64,000 nucleotides of DNA, from NCBI GenBank assembly GCA_002307375.1, contig NTJI01000001.1, positions 1,178,001-1,242,000 of the forward strand, in the 5' to 3' direction. Shown here piece by piece: positions 27,608 through 36,954 of the stretch. The first letter of the stretch is position 1; the number at the start of each line of letters is the position of its first letter. A program made the translations under genes and the position numbers. The DNA is from Lysobacteraceae bacterium NML93-0399. GTDB lineage: Bacteria; Pseudomonadota; Gammaproteobacteria; Xanthomonadales; Xanthomonadaceae. The notes below the pieces were generated by a model. It ran no database searches and was not told where the DNA came from. It was given only the letters and a program-made list of their open reading frames with translations.

Positions 27608-28147
27608 ATGCGCAAGGATCTGAAACAACCCGTCCCCCGCACGCAGAGCCACACCGTGGAAAGCGTGCTGGCGATCGCCAAGCATCCGATCCATCCGATG
27701 CTGGTGACGTTTCCCATCGCCTTCCTGTCGATGGTCGTCGTCACCGACGTGCTGTACCTGTGGCTGGGGGCGGATTTCTGGGCCGAACTGTCGTTCTGGC
27801 TCAACGTCGCCGGTCTGGGCTTCGGCGTGCTCGCCGGTATCGTCGGGACGCTCGACATGATGTCGATCCGCGTGGTGCGCCGGCACGTCTCGGCCTGGAA
27901 CCACTTCATCGTCGCGGTGATGGTGCTGGCGATGGCCGCGCTGGGCGTCTGGCTGCGCCTGCCCGGCCACGCCGAGGCGGTCTGGCCCTGGGGCCTGCTG
28001 TCCTCGGCAACGATGGCGTTGCTGGTGATGGTGGCCGGCTGGCTGGGCGGCACGCTGAGCTTCCGCCACGGCGTGGGCGTGTACGGCGATGAGGAAACCG
28101 ACGACGCCACCGGGCGCAGCGCGGACCGGAAGTCGCCCGCCGAGTAA
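27608..28147 (+). CDS. DUF2231 membrane protein
   Basis: The 179-residue protein has four transmembrane segments and the DUF2231 signature KHPIHPMLVTFPIAFLSM. The paired His could bind haem or metal, as suggested for the family. An AAGGA site precedes the ATG. It follows the oxidase genes by 15 bp and is likely in the same operon. The C-terminal 25 residues are polar and disordered. Confidence 0.85.
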   Translation: MRKDLKQPVPRTQSHTVESVLAIAKHPIHPMLVTFPIAFLSMVVVTDVLYLWLGADFWAELSFWLNVAGLGFGVLAGIVGTLDMMSIRVVRRHVSAWNHFIVAVMVLAMAALGVWLRLPGHAEAVWPWGLLSSATMALLVMVAGWLGGTLSFRHGVGVYGDEETDDATGRSADRKSPAE

Positions 28148-28286
28148 GTGCGTCGCTCCCTCGCGCTCCGGCATGAAGCGGTTCTGTCCGGCCCTGGCGC
28201 GATCGCCGTCTGAATGCCCCGGCCTCGCCCCGGGTTCACGCCCGAGGTCGCACCGTCGCGCTCCCACTCGATGCAGCGGAGACGAC

Positions 28287-28472
28287 ATGAGCCACAACAA
28301 CGGCAAGCCCACCGACGGCGACACCGACCTCACCCAGCCGGGCCGCACGCCCGGTCACGACACCCAGCAGCCCGGCCAGACCGGTGCGCCCGGGCGCGAT
28401 GTACCGCCCGATGCCGAACCGGCGACCACCGACGTGCCCGACGACGACGCCTCGCCCGGCACGCCCGACTGA
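28287..28472 (+). CDS. Small disordered acidic protein
   Basis: A 61-residue, Asp/Gly/Pro/Thr-rich protein with no hydrophobic segment (begins MSHNNGKPTDGDTDLTQPG). GGAGA lies about 5 bp before the ATG. No family recognised; the composition suggests an intrinsically disordered stress-type protein. It is followed at 29 bp by another acidic small gene. Confidence 0.55.
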   Translation: MSHNNGKPTDGDTDLTQPGRTPGHDTQQPGQTGAPGRDVPPDAEPATTDVPDDDASPGTPD

Positions 28473-28501
28473 CCCCGCAGCCTTCGAACCGGAGATCGAC
28501 C

Positions 28502-28759
28502 ATGGGACTTTTCAGGCTCGCCGCCGTAGGCGCACTCGGATACTTCGCCTACCAGGTCTGGCAACGCGGTCAACAGCGCGATGACGCCAGCGATGACGCA
28601 TACGACGAAGCGGATGATGGAGCGGACGAGGACACCGCAGACGACGCGGGCGATGCGGACGAAGACCGCGCTGCATCGGACAGCGCATCGACCGCAGCCG
28701 GCGACGATGCATCCGCCGCCGGCACCATCCGGACCGGACTCGGCGCCGACACGCCATAA
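28502..28759 (+). CDS. Small protein with N-terminal membrane helix and acidic tail
   Basis: An 85-residue protein: one short hydrophobic segment ([18 protein letters not shown]), a basic turn (QRGQQRD), then about 55 residues of Asp/Ala/Ser repeats. The layout resembles small inner-membrane proteins of unknown role. A GGAG site sits about 8 bp upstream. Probably co-transcribed with the preceding small gene. Confidence 0.6.
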   Translation: MGLFRLAAVGALGYFAYQVWQRGQQRDDASDDAYDEADDGADEDTADDAGDADEDRAASDSASTAAGDDASAAGTIRTGLGADTP

Positions 28760-28765
28760 ACTGCC

Positions 28766-28795
28766 GGCCGCCGGTGACCTTGCGGTCCGGCGGCC
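28766..28795 (+). terminator. GC-rich hairpin after the acidic small genes
   Basis: A perfect 9-bp stem (28766-28774 with 28787-28795) with a 12-nt loop lies 6 bp past the stop of the acidic gene. No T-run follows, so termination is uncertain. Confidence 0.35.
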
Positions 28796-28817
28796 ATTCC
28801 GCGGTTACGAGCCGCTG

Positions 28818-28982
28818 ATGGACGTCGTGGACACACGCGGACAACCGCTGCTGGGCATCGACGTGTGGGAGCACGCCTATTACCTGCAGTACCAGAACCG
28901 GCGCCCCGAATACGTCAGCGCGTTCTGGGACCACATCAACTGGAACACGGTCAACGCGCACTACGCACAGCACAAGCGCTGA
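28818..28982 (+). pseudogene. 3' remnant of a Fe/Mn superoxide dismutase gene
   Basis: The frame ending at 28982 encodes [20 protein letters not shown] and then a normal SodA/SodB C-terminus ([17 protein letters not shown]). Only the last quarter of the enzyme is present: the metal ligands Asp and His of the DVWEHAYY motif are there, but the two N-terminal His ligands and the whole helical domain are missing. An ATG at 28818 would give a 54-residue peptide that cannot be an active dismutase. The fragment joins directly to a GC hairpin at its 5' side, suggesting a deletion of the rest of sod. Confidence 0.8.
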
Positions 28983-29087
28983 CAGCGGCGCGCCTGTCGG
29001 CCTCGCGGTCGGCAGGCGCGCTTGGAGCGGCCGACCACCGCCGCTAGAGTGCGCAGCATCCCGGGCACTACGGCCGCACTGCAGCGC

Positions 29088-29978
29088 ATGGACCGCTTCA
29101 CCGCATCACGCACGCTCATCGCGGTGATCGACACCGGCTCGTTCTCCGCAGCCGCGCGTCAGCTGGGCATCGGCCAGCCCGCTGTCTCCAAGTCGATCGC
29201 CCTTCTCGAGCAGATGCTCGAGACGCGCCTGTTCTCGCGCAGCACCCGCGGCCTGTCGCCGACCGATGCCGCGCACGCCTACTACGCGCACGCGGTGCAG
29301 GCGCTCGCCCAGCTCGACGAGGCCGAGGATGCCGCGCGTGGCGAGGACGCGGCGCTACGCGGCCGCCTGCGGGTCGGCGTGCCGGTGACGTTCTCCTCGC
29401 TGCACGTGATTCCGCGCCTGGCGCCTTTCCTCGCGCGCCATCCCGGGCTGCACATCGAACTGCTGCAGGACGACCGGCCTGTCGACCTGCTGGCCGCAGG
29501 CGCCGACCTCGCACTGCGCCTGGGCCCGTTGCCGGACTCGTCGATGACCGCGCGCCGCCTCGCCCAGGGTCCGCAGCATCTGTTGGCCTCATCGACCTAT
29601 CTCGACGCCCACGGCGCACCGCTCACGCTCGACGACCTCGCCGCGCACCGCTGCATCGTCTACGCCCGCGGTCGCGCACCACAGCGCGTGGAGCTGCTCG
29701 GCGATGCACAGACCCGCACGCTGGAACTGCGCGGCAGCCTGTCGGTCAGCGCGGCCGAAGGTGTGCGCGCTGCCGTGCTTGCCGACCTGGGCATCGCGCT
29801 GGCATCGGCGTGGATGTTCGCGCCCGAACTGGCGGACGGCACGGTGCGCCCGGTGCTGACCGACTGGCGACTGCCGCCGGTCGACCTGTGGGCGGTGTAT
29901 CCGCCGGGCCGGCAGCCCGGCCGCAAGGCGCGCGCCTTTGCGGCGTGGATCGAAGGCCAGCTGGCGCCCGCGGACTGA
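29088..29978 (+). CDS. LysR-family transcriptional regulator
   Basis: The 296-residue protein has an N-terminal wHTH (FIAVIDTGSFSAAARQLGIG pattern, then AVSKSIALLEQMLETRLFSR) and a LysR substrate-binding domain (about 90-295). It belongs to the CrgA/DsdC-like subgroup, judging from RGRLRVGVPVTFSSLHVIPRLAPFL. It is convergent with an MFS exporter gene 2 bp away, not divergent, so the exporter is not the classical neighbour target. No clear target is in the window. Confidence 0.92.
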   Translation: MDRFTASRTLIAVIDTGSFSAAARQLGIGQPAVSKSIALLEQMLETRLFSRSTRGLSPTDAAHAYYAHAVQALAQLDEAEDAARGEDAALRGRLRVGVPVTFSSLHVIPRLAPFLARHPGLHIELLQDDRPVDLLAAGADLALRLGPLPDSSMTARRLAQGPQHLLASSTYLDAHGAPLTLDDLAAHRCIVYARGRAPQRVELLGDAQTRTLELRGSLSVSAAEGVRAAVLADLGIALASAWMFAPELADGTVRPVLTDWRLPPVDLWAVYPPGRQPGRKARAFAAWIEGQLAPAD

Positions 29979-29980
29979 GT

Positions 29981-31201
29981 TCAGCCCGGCATCGCAGCGT
30001 TGGCGTCGGGGCGCAGACGCCACCAGGCCTGCAGGACCACGGCCAGCAGCGGCAGGGTCGCGCCGACGACCGACACGCCTGCCCAGCCATGCGCGGCCCA
30101 GGCCCGGGCCGCCAACGCCGAGCCGGCCGCGCCGCCCAGGAACATCGCGCTCATGAACACCGTATTGAGCCGGCTGCGCGCGGCCGGATCCAGGCCGTAG
30201 ACGACGTGCTGGTTCGAAACCAGCGCCGCCTGCACGCCGAGGTCGAGGATCACCACGCCGATGGCCAGGCCCACCAGGCCCGGTGCGAACGCCATGGGCA
30301 GCCAGGCCAACGCAGTGGCGAGCGTACCGCTGACGACGACCCGGCCCGGTCCGTGGCGGTCGGCGATACGCCCGGCCAGTGGCGCAACCGCGACGCCAGC
30401 CGCGCCGACGATGCCGAACGCACCGGCTGCCGACGCGCCCAGCTGCAGCGGCGACGCTGCCAGGTGCAGCGCCAGCGTGGTCCAGAACGCGGAAAACGAG
30501 GCGAACAGCAGGGCCTGCGTGATCGCGGCGTGGCGCAGCATCGGCGTTGCGCGCCACAGATGCGCGAGCGAACGCAGCAGAACGCCGTAGCGCGGGCGCT
30601 CGGACGGCACGTGCACGGGCAGCACGCGCGCCATCCACACCGCGGCCCCCAGTGCGAGCGGCACCGCCATCCAGAACATCGCGCGCCAGCCGGCGGCATC
30701 CGACACCATGCCCGCGAGCGTGCGGCTGAGCAGGATGCCTGCCAGCAATCCGCCCATGACGGTGCCGACTGCGGCGCCGCGACGCTCGGGCGTGGCCAAC
30801 TGCGCGGCGTAGGGCACGATCTGCTGCGCCACCGTCGCCAGCGCGCCGACCAGCACCGCGCCCGCCGCGAGCATCCACAGGCCCGGCGCCAGTGCAACGA
30901 GCGCCAGCGCCGCAGCGAGCGCGACGAACTGCATCACGATCAGCCGCCGCCGTTCGAGCATGTCGCCCAGTGGCAGCAGTGCAATCAGGCCGGCTGCATA
31001 GCCGAGCTGGGTCAGCATGGGGATCCACGCCGCCACGCGCGCATCGCGCAGGTCGGCGCCGATCAATCCCAGCATCGGCTGGTTGTAATAGATGTTCGCC
31101 ACCGCGATGCCGGCCGCGACCGACATGGCGAACAGCGTGCGCCGGTGCAGGCGTGCAATCGGCAAAGGTGTGACGGAAGACTTGGACGTGGACGCGCGCA
31201 T
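29981..31201 (-). CDS. MFS transporter (DHA1/YnfM-like)
   Basis: A 406-residue, 12-helix permease. The A-motif appears as LPLGDMLERRRLIV after TM2, and NIYYNQPMLG marks TM1. It is most like the YnfM/arabinose-efflux subgroup exporting drugs or sugars; the substrate is not predictable. An in-frame GTG at 31208-31210 would add three residues. Its stop is 2 bp from the convergent LysR gene. Confidence 0.88.
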   Translation of the reverse strand: MRASTSKSSVTPLPIARLHRRTLFAMSVAAGIAVANIYYNQPMLGLIGADLRDARVAAWIPMLTQLGYAAGLIALLPLGDMLERRRLIVMQFVALAAALALVALAPGLWMLAAGAVLVGALATVAQQIVPYAAQLATPERRGAAVGTVMGGLLAGILLSRTLAGMVSDAAGWRAMFWMAVPLALGAAVWMARVLPVHVPSERPRYGVLLRSLAHLWRATPMLRHAAITQALLFASFSAFWTTLALHLAASPLQLGASAAGAFGIVGAAGVAVAPLAGRIADRHGPGRVVVSGTLATALAWLPMAFAPGLVGLAIGVVILDLGVQAALVSNQHVVYGLDPAARSRLNTVFMSAMFLGGAAGSALAARAWAAHGWAGVSVVGATLPLLAVVLQAWWRLRPDANAAMPG

Positions 31202-31415
31202 GGTGGGCACCGTGTGGGAGACGATGCCGCCACGTTAGGTGTCGACACGATCGCCCAGAAGCCGCGCGCCGGGCACAACATCCATGCCTTCCGGGCATGG
31301 CCGGGCGTGGTTCCAGCTCCCGCGTCCGCGCACGGCACGCAAGGCGGCCGTGCGCGTGACCTCTCGAGGGTGGAACCGTCCGGGCGGGAACGCTCAGCCT
31401 CGGCAGATCCACACG

Positions 31416-31452
31416 CGCCGCGCCGTTCGCGCAGAGCGCGAGCGGCGCGGCG
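31416..31452 (-). terminator. Long GC hairpin downstream of the lipoprotein gene
   Basis: A 17-bp stem with a single mismatch (31416-31432 with 31436-31452) and a 3-nt loop lies about 27 bp past the stop of the minus-strand lipoprotein gene. No T-run follows. The remaining 277-bp gap (31202-31478) also contains GGTTCCA/TGGAACC arms (about 31310-31376) and holds no gene that I can support. Confidence 0.4.
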
Positions 31453-31478
31453 TCATCAGGTGCGAGGCATGCGGGCCG

Positions 31479-32102
31479 TTACGGTCCACAGCGCCACTGG
31501 CCCTCGAAGTTGCGGCTGGCGCCGTCGGCACGCAGATAGGTCAGCGTCGCCGGACGCGGGGGCGATTCGCCGCCGCCGATGGCCTCGCCCGTGGTTTCGA
31601 TGCGCACGGTCTTGCCCTGGCCGCGGAAGGTCGGGTTGTCGAGCATGCCGTCGAAGCCGCCCGGCGCGGTGACACGCTCGACGTAGCCGGCCACCTTGAC
31701 CACGCCTTGCGCGCCCTGGTCGCTGCCCACGTTGCCGCGCGCCAGCAGCAGCGGCGACTGGTCGTCGACGGCGAAGCTGCAGGCCAGCTCGCCGTCGAGT
31801 CCGGTCAGATCGGCCTCGCCCAGTGGATCGAGGCGGATTTCCGAACCATCGCCACCGACGGTCGCCGATTCGGCATCCGCGTCGGCGTCGGCCTCGGACA
31901 TCAGTTCCGATGGCGTCGGCGCGGTCGGGCCTTCGGGGATGACGACTTCAGGCGTACCGCCGGGCGCCGGTGTTGCCGGTTCGGCCACGGCGATCTCGTC
32001 GGCGCGCTGGCAGCCGGCCAGCAGCGCGGAACCGAGCAGGCCAACGGCGATGGCCCGGCCGAGGACACCGGCTCGGGACGCGACAGGACACTTGGATGAC
32101 AT
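31479..32102 (-). CDS. Hypothetical lipoprotein
   Basis: The 207-residue protein has a lipoprotein signal with lipobox LLAGC (Cys31), a Pro/Thr/Asp-rich linker to about residue 85, and a beta-rich C-terminal domain containing FRGQGKTVRIETTGEAIGGG and a final Cys in QWRCGP that may pair with the Cys in LACSFAVDD. No family recognised. It is probably anchored in the outer membrane. Confidence 0.65.
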   Translation of the reverse strand: MSSKCPVASRAGVLGRAIAVGLLGSALLAGCQRADEIAVAEPATPAPGGTPEVVIPEGPTAPTPSELMSEADADADAESATVGGDGSEIRLDPLGEADLTGLDGELACSFAVDDQSPLLLARGNVGSDQGAQGVVKVAGYVERVTAPGGFDGMLDNPTFRGQGKTVRIETTGEAIGGGESPPRPATLTYLRADGASRNFEGQWRCGP

Positions 32103-32255
32103 CGGGCACCTCGTGGTTGCGGCCGCGCGTGCGGCCCGGTGCAGCCATGTTCGCCGCCGGGGCTTCGACCACGGGTGAAACCTGCGGCGCGCCGTCGTAT
32201 ACGGATGCCCGCAGCCGAGGTCCTAGACTCGCTCGATGTGCCACCGGATCCGCGT

Positions 32256-32591
32256 ATGCCGCCGTTGACCACACCCGATGGGCGTTACCTGATCGTGCGC
32301 GGGCGCCTGTGGCGGGCGACCAACCCCGCCCTGCCGGACGATGCGCGGCAGCACCACGTGGCCGCACTGATGGATGCGCGTCGCGCGGTGAAGCATGCTC
32401 GCCAGGCGGACGATGCCGACAGCCTGGCGGCGGCACGGCGTGACGTCGATGCGGCCAAGCACGCGCTCGGCGAACGCGGCCCGGTGTGGTGGCGCGACGG
32501 CGCGCCCGATTACAACCGGCACATGGTGCACAACTCGCCCTATGCCGACTGGTACGCCGCGCTCGACGCCTCCGAGCGCGACACGCGCTGA
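32256..32591 (+). CDS. Conserved hypothetical protein
   Basis: The 111-residue protein reads LTTPDGRYLIVRGRLWRATN near its start and ends in VWWRDGAPDYNRHMVHNSPY followed by ADWYAAL, a pattern I associate with a widespread proteobacterial family of unknown function. It is cytosolic and helical in the middle (basic residues, KHARQAD). The start is uncertain: ATG 32256 fits the conserved region, ATG 32205 adds 17 residues. It converges on cho, 3 bp apart. Confidence 0.75.
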   Translation: MPPLTTPDGRYLIVRGRLWRATNPALPDDARQHHVAALMDARRAVKHARQADDADSLAAARRDVDAAKHALGERGPVWWRDGAPDYNRHMVHNSPYADWYAALDASERDTR

Positions 32592-32594
32592 GTT

Positions 32595-33455
32595 TCACGC
32601 CGCCAGCGGCACGATGCGGTGCAGGCCACCGAGCACCGGTGCCTGCAGGATGCGATACGCATCGCGGTCGAACTGGCCGACCTGGCCGCGGATGCGCCGC
32701 GCCGCAGTGAGCGTCGTCGCGCTGCCGAGGTACTGCCAGTCGCGCACCACGTGGTACTGCCGCATGTCGGCGCCGCGTTCCTCGAGCGCGACCGCACCGG
32801 CGAAGGGCCAGGCGACGACCTGTCGATCCTCGAGCACGCGGCGCAGGCGCTCTTCGTGTTCGCCGCGGCTCTCGCCGCCATGGCAGGCGCCGGCGCACTG
32901 GCGCAGCATCGCGCGGAAGCACGGGCGTCCGGGCGTGCCGTGCTCGATGCCCAGCAGGGTGTAGCACAGGCGATGGTCGTCGGCGATGCGGCGCAGGGCG
33001 CTCATCGCCGCGCGCGGGCTCGAATGCAGGCCGTAGAGCGTGGATGCGCGCGCCGGGTCGAGTTCGGCCGAATTGACGACGCTGACCACACCGCGGTGCA
33101 GCTGCAGCGAGAACTGCCGCGTCGTGCGCCGCAGCTTGCGGTTGTAGAGCGGATGCGAGGCCTTGATCAGCTGCGCTTCGAGCAGCTGCGCCCCGATGTC
33201 GCCGGCCGTGCGCACGTGGGTGATGCGGCGCGACTGGCGCAGCAGCCGCGCTTCTTCGGGCGTGCGCAGGTGGTCCATGACCCGGCCGCGGATGTCGACC
33301 GACTTGCCGATGTACAGCGGCAGCACGTCGTCCTCGTTGCCGAGGAAGGTGTAGACGCCCGGTGCGCGCGGCAGCGCCTCGATCTCGCCACGCAGATGTT
33401 CGGGATACACGTACAGGGCGGCGGCTTCCCGCCGCCGGTCACGGACCGGCCGCAT
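32595..33455 (-). CDS. cho: Excinuclease Cho (UvrC-like GIY-YIG endonuclease)
   Basis: The 286-residue protein matches E. coli Cho throughout: YPEHLRGEIEALPRAPGVYTF then LPLYIGKSVDIRGRV (GIY-YIG nuclease), HLRTPEEARLLRQSRRI, and the Cys motif RPCFRAMLRQCAGACHG. Cho makes the 3' incision in nucleotide excision repair when UvrC cannot, working with UvrAB. The usual length is about 295. ATG 33453-33455 is preferred over a longer TTG start at 33512. In E. coli cho is an SOS gene; here no known LexA box is visible, but a GTCTCA-N5-TGAGAC palindrome lies about 110 bp upstream. Confidence 0.93.
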   Translation of the reverse strand: MRPVRDRRREAAALYVYPEHLRGEIEALPRAPGVYTFLGNEDDVLPLYIGKSVDIRGRVMDHLRTPEEARLLRQSRRITHVRTAGDIGAQLLEAQLIKASHPLYNRKLRRTTRQFSLQLHRGVVSVVNSAELDPARASTLYGLHSSPRAAMSALRRIADDHRLCYTLLGIEHGTPGRPCFRAMLRQCAGACHGGESRGEHEERLRRVLEDRQVVAWPFAGAVALEERGADMRQYHVVRDWQYLGSATTLTAARRIRGQVGQFDRDAYRILQAPVLGGLHRIVPLAA

Positions 33456-33563
33456 ACGGCCTGGCGTGCAGCGTGCGCGGATTCGCGGCACGCGGCTTGG
33501 ACGGAACGACAACGGACATCGACTGCAGTGAGATGGCGCGGGCGCGCACGGTGCCGCAGAACC

Positions 33564-33580
33564 GTCTCAATCGATGAGAC
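33564..33580. promoter_or_regulatory. GTCTCA-N5-TGAGAC palindrome upstream of cho
   Basis: Perfect 6-bp arms with spacer ATCGA, in the 170-bp region between cho and the next minus-strand gene. The same arms and spacer length occur upstream of the radical SAM repair gene (23727-23743). Candidate shared operator. Confidence 0.45.
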
Positions 33581-33625
33581 GCCGCGACCGGGCAGCGCGC
33601 TCGCATCCGAGGCCTGCGCGTGTCG

Positions 33626-33973
33626 TCAGCCCGCGCGTCCTTCGTACTCGCGCAGGAAATCGGCAAGCGGCACGAGCGTGCGGGGTGGCAGGTCGGCGTC
33701 GAGCAGTGGCGCCAGATGGCGGCGCGCACGCAGCCAGCGCGCCATGAAACGCTGCGCCTGCGCCGCCGATGCCGCAGTGCCGGCGTGTTCGCGGCGTCGC
33801 CAGCGCAGCCAGTAGCGTCCGTCAGGAAACACCCGTCCCACCGGCTGGCCCTTCCAGGTCAGCAGCAACGCACCGGCGCAGCGGTTCCACTGGTAATGCA
33901 TCGGCAGGGCCCGCAGTGCGGGCCGCCCCACGACGATCTCTTCCCGCAGCAGGGGGTCGGTCTGCCATTCCAT
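33626..33973 (-). CDS. Hypothetical basic protein
   Basis: A 115-residue Arg/Trp-rich protein (LLLTWKGQPVGRVFPDGRYW then LRWRRREHAG) with no membrane segment. I do not recognise it. It lies between cho and the hybrid kinase gene on the same strand and codon usage is normal for the region. Confidence 0.5.
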   Translation of the reverse strand: MEWQTDPLLREEIVVGRPALRALPMHYQWNRCAGALLLTWKGQPVGRVFPDGRYWLRWRRREHAGTAASAAQAQRFMARWLRARRHLAPLLDADLPPRTLVPLADFLREYEGRAG

Positions 33974-34041
33974 GGGCGCAGCATGGGCCCGGGCGTTGTC
34001 ACTGCGTGAGACGCAGGGCGCGGCCCGTGCCGCGCGGCGCC

Positions 34042-36786
34042 TCAGCGCTCGCCGGCCAGCACGGCCGCGACCCGCGTCGCCAGCGCATCGAGCGTGAACG
34101 GCTTGCCGATCAGCGCGACATCGGGCTCGAGCACGCCATCGCTGAGCAGCGCGTTGCGGCTGTTGCCCGTGACGTAGAGCACTTTGAGCGCCGGCCGCCG
34201 GCGCAAGGCTTCGAGCGCCAGCTGACGACCGTTGACGTCGGGCATCACCACGTCGGTGAAGAGCAGCGCGATGTCGGCATGCAGGTCGAGCAGTTGCAGC
34301 GCTGCGGCGGCGCCGTCGGCCTCGAGCACGCGGTAGCCCAGTTCGCTCAAGGCGTCGACCGACACCTGGCGGACCGCGGGGTCGTCGTCGACGATCAGGA
34401 CGCGCTGCGCATCGCCGCGCGGCGTCGCCGCGGCGCGCACCGGCACAGGCGACGGCATGTCGTGGACCACGTCCAGCCGCGGCAGCAGCACTTCGACCAC
34501 TGTGCCGCGGCCGACCTCCGAGCGCAGTTGCACATGGCCGGCCGACTGCTTCACGAATCCATAGACCTGCGACAGGCCCAGGCCCGTGCCCTTGCCGATC
34601 TGCTTGGTCGTATAGAACGGATCGAAGGCCTTGGCCGCGACCTCCGGCGACATGCCGCTGCCGCTGTCGGTGACGGTGATCGCCACGTAGTCGCCGGCGA
34701 GCGCATCGAGGGTATTGCCAGCCTCGTCGGCGTCGATCACGCGATTGCCGGTGGTGATGGTCAGCCGTCCGCCCTCGGGCATCGCGTCGCGCGCGTTGAC
34801 GGCCAGGTTGAGGATGACGTTCTCGAGCTGATTGGCATCGACGTGCGTGCACCACAGGCCCGGCGCCAGCACGGTGTCGACGCGGATGGTGGCGCCGAGC
34901 GCGTGTGCCAGCAGGTCCGACATGCCCGCCACCAGCCGGTTCACGTCCAGCGCCACCGGCTGCAGCGGCTGCTGGCGCGCGAACGCGAGCAGGCGCTGGG
35001 TCAGCTGCGCGGCGCGGCTGGCGCCGTCGATGGCCATGTCGATGTAGCGCCGTGCGCGCGGATCGCCTTCGGCGAAGCGCGAGGCCAGCAGGTCCAGCGG
35101 GCCGATCACCGCGGCGAGCATGTTGTTGAAGTCGTGGGCGATGCCGCCGGTGAGCTGGCCGACCGCCTCCATCTTCTGGCTCTGGCGCAGGGCTTCCTCG
35201 ACGCGCGTGCGCTCGGCGACCTCTTCGCGGACCCGGCTTTCCAGGCGTTCGTTCAATTCCTGCAGCCGCGCATCCGCGGCCTTGCGTGCGGTCACGTCGA
35301 TCGCCACGCCCACCACGCGCAGGCAGCGGCCGTTCTCGAACAGCCCCCGGCCCTTGGCCGCCACCCAGCGCACCACGCCGTCCTCCTTGCCGACGGTGCG
35401 GTATTCGACGTCGTAGAACGCGCGCTGCGCCGGATCGACGGCTGCGGCGAACGCGGCGCCGGTGACCTCGCGGTCGTCGGGGTGCAGGCCCAGATAGAAA
35501 TCCTGCAGGCTGACCGGCGCGTCGGGCGAGATGCCGAACATCGCCTTGGTGCGCGCCGGCCAGATCAGCACGTCGTGGACCAGGTCGACGTCCCAGAAGC
35601 CCATGTCGCCCGCGTCGGTGGCCAGACGCAGGCGCTCCTCGCTCTCGGCCAGTGCCGCCTGCGCGGCCTTGCTGGCCGACAGATCGAGCATCGCGCCGAT
35701 CATGCGGATGGGCGCGCCCGTCGCCGAGCGCAAGACCGTGCCGCGGTCGAGCACCGAGGCATAGCTGCCGTCGGCGCGCCGGAAGCGGTATTCGCCCGAC
35801 CAGGCGGTCTGGGCGCCCTCGATGACCGCGTGGATGTGCGCGTCGATGCGGCCGCAGTCGTCGGGGTGGATGTGGTTGAGCCACCACTGTGCATCGGTTT
35901 CGGTCACCGCATGCCCGAACAGCGAGGCCAGCGCTTCGTTCCAGACGACCTGGCCGTCGGCGATGCGCCAGTCCCAGATCGCGTCGTTGGTGGCGCGTGC
36001 GGCGAGCCGGTAACGCTCCTCGATCTCGTGATGCCGGGCTTCGGCGATCTTGCGGTCGGTGATGTCGAGCGAGGTGCCGACCAGGCCGACCACGGTGCCG
36101 TCGACATCGCGCAACGGCGCCTTGGTCGAAAGCCAGTACGCGCGTCGACCATCGGGAAAGTCGACCACCTCTTCGATCTGCTCGGCACGGCCGCTGGCCA
36201 TGATGCGTTCGTCGGTCGCCATCACCGCTGCCGCCTGCCCGGCATCGCCGAGCAGTTCGGCATCGGTCCGGCCCACATAGACTTCGGGCGGATGGCCCAG
36301 CAGTTCGGTGACGCCGCGGTTGCCGATCAGGATCCGTCCCTGGCGATCCTTGGCGTAGACCACGCCCGGTGCGGCATCGACAAACGAACGCAGCAGGGTC
36401 TGCGCCTCGTCGCGTTCCACTGCCAGACGCCGACGCGCATCGATGTCGACCAGCACGCCGGAAAATTCCCGCGCCTGTCCGGCGTTGTCGAGGGTGACGT
36501 GGCCGGCCGCCTCGATCCAGCGGTAATGTCCGTCGCGACTGCGCGCACGGTATTCGTGCACGTAGCGGCCGCCGTTACGGGTCGCCGCGTCGATCGCCGC
36601 CTCCAGCCCCGGCCGGTCGCCGGGATGGACCGAGGCGAGGATCTTGCCCAACGGCAGGGCCTGACCGGCATCGCCCGCGTCCAGGTCGAAGGCGCGGGTC
36701 AGCGCCTCGTCGACGACGACGCGGTCCTGTGCGACGTCCCAGAACCACGTGCCGACGATCGCGCCCGAAGCGAGCGCCAGTTTCAC
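34042..36786 (-). CDS. Multi-PAS hybrid sensor histidine kinase with receiver domain
   Basis: The 914-residue protein has four PAS/PAC units (about residues 1-125, 130-255, 260-385 and 390-515), a short coiled coil, a HisKA dimer with the phospho-acceptor His551 in [14 protein letters not shown], a HATPase domain ([20 protein letters not shown] and [14 protein letters not shown]), and a C-terminal receiver ([11 protein letters not shown] and [10 protein letters not shown]). No transmembrane segment is seen, so it senses cytosolic signals. The GTG at 36784-36786 is the only usable start codon seen nearby; the frame stays open upstream. No output response regulator is adjacent, so it is an orphan. 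Confidence 0.92.
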   Translation of the reverse strand: MKLALASGAIVGTWFWDVAQDRVVVDEALTRAFDLDAGDAGQALPLGKILASVHPGDRPGLEAAIDAATRNGGRYVHEYRARSRDGHYRWIEAAGHVTLDNAGQAREFSGVLVDIDARRRLAVERDEAQTLLRSFVDAAPGVVYAKDRQGRILIGNRGVTELLGHPPEVYVGRTDAELLGDAGQAAAVMATDERIMASGRAEQIEEVVDFPDGRRAYWLSTKAPLRDVDGTVVGLVGTSLDITDRKIAEARHHEIEERYRLAARATNDAIWDWRIADGQVVWNEALASLFGHAVTETDAQWWLNHIHPDDCGRIDAHIHAVIEGAQTAWSGEYRFRRADGSYASVLDRGTVLRSATGAPIRMIGAMLDLSASKAAQAALAESEERLRLATDAGDMGFWDVDLVHDVLIWPARTKAMFGISPDAPVSLQDFYLGLHPDDREVTGAAFAAAVDPAQRAFYDVEYRTVGKEDGVVRWVAAKGRGLFENGRCLRVVGVAIDVTARKAADARLQELNERLESRVREEVAERTRVEEALRQSQKMEAVGQLTGGIAHDFNNMLAAVIGPLDLLASRFAEGDPRARRYIDMAIDGASRAAQLTQRLLAFARQQPLQPVALDVNRLVAGMSDLLAHALGATIRVDTVLAPGLWCTHVDANQLENVILNLAVNARDAMPEGGRLTITTGNRVIDADEAGNTLDALAGDYVAITVTDSGSGMSPEVAAKAFDPFYTTKQIGKGTGLGLSQVYGFVKQSAGHVQLRSEVGRGTVVEVLLPRLDVVHDMPSPVPVRAAATPRGDAQRVLIVDDDPAVRQVSVDALSELGYRVLEADGAAAALQLLDLHADIALLFTDVVMPDVNGRQLALEALRRRPALKVLYVTGNSRNALLSDGVLEPDVALIGKPFTLDALATRVAAVLAGER

Positions 36787-36954
36787 GCGTTCGGTGTCGC
36801 GCTCGCCCGCAGTCTCGGTGGGGTCGGAAGAATTCAGGCGTGTCTCGTAGAAGGCGTGTGGTGCGGACCGACGCAGGCGGCCCGCAGATGCTGCCCGCTA
36901 GGTTAGCGGCAGCGATGCTGTGCGCAAACGCGTGCCGTGCGCCGGCGCCTGTCC

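Noticed and set aside
31239..32099. Plus-strand frame opposite the lipoprotein gene
   Set aside because: The minus-strand gene has a clear lipobox signal; the plus frame is His/Arg-rich antisense.
33999..34013. Third possible copy of the GTCTCA/TGAGAC palindrome (GTCACTGCGTGAGAC)
   Set aside because: Only one half-site matches and the spacer is 3 bp, so it does not meet the pattern of the other two.
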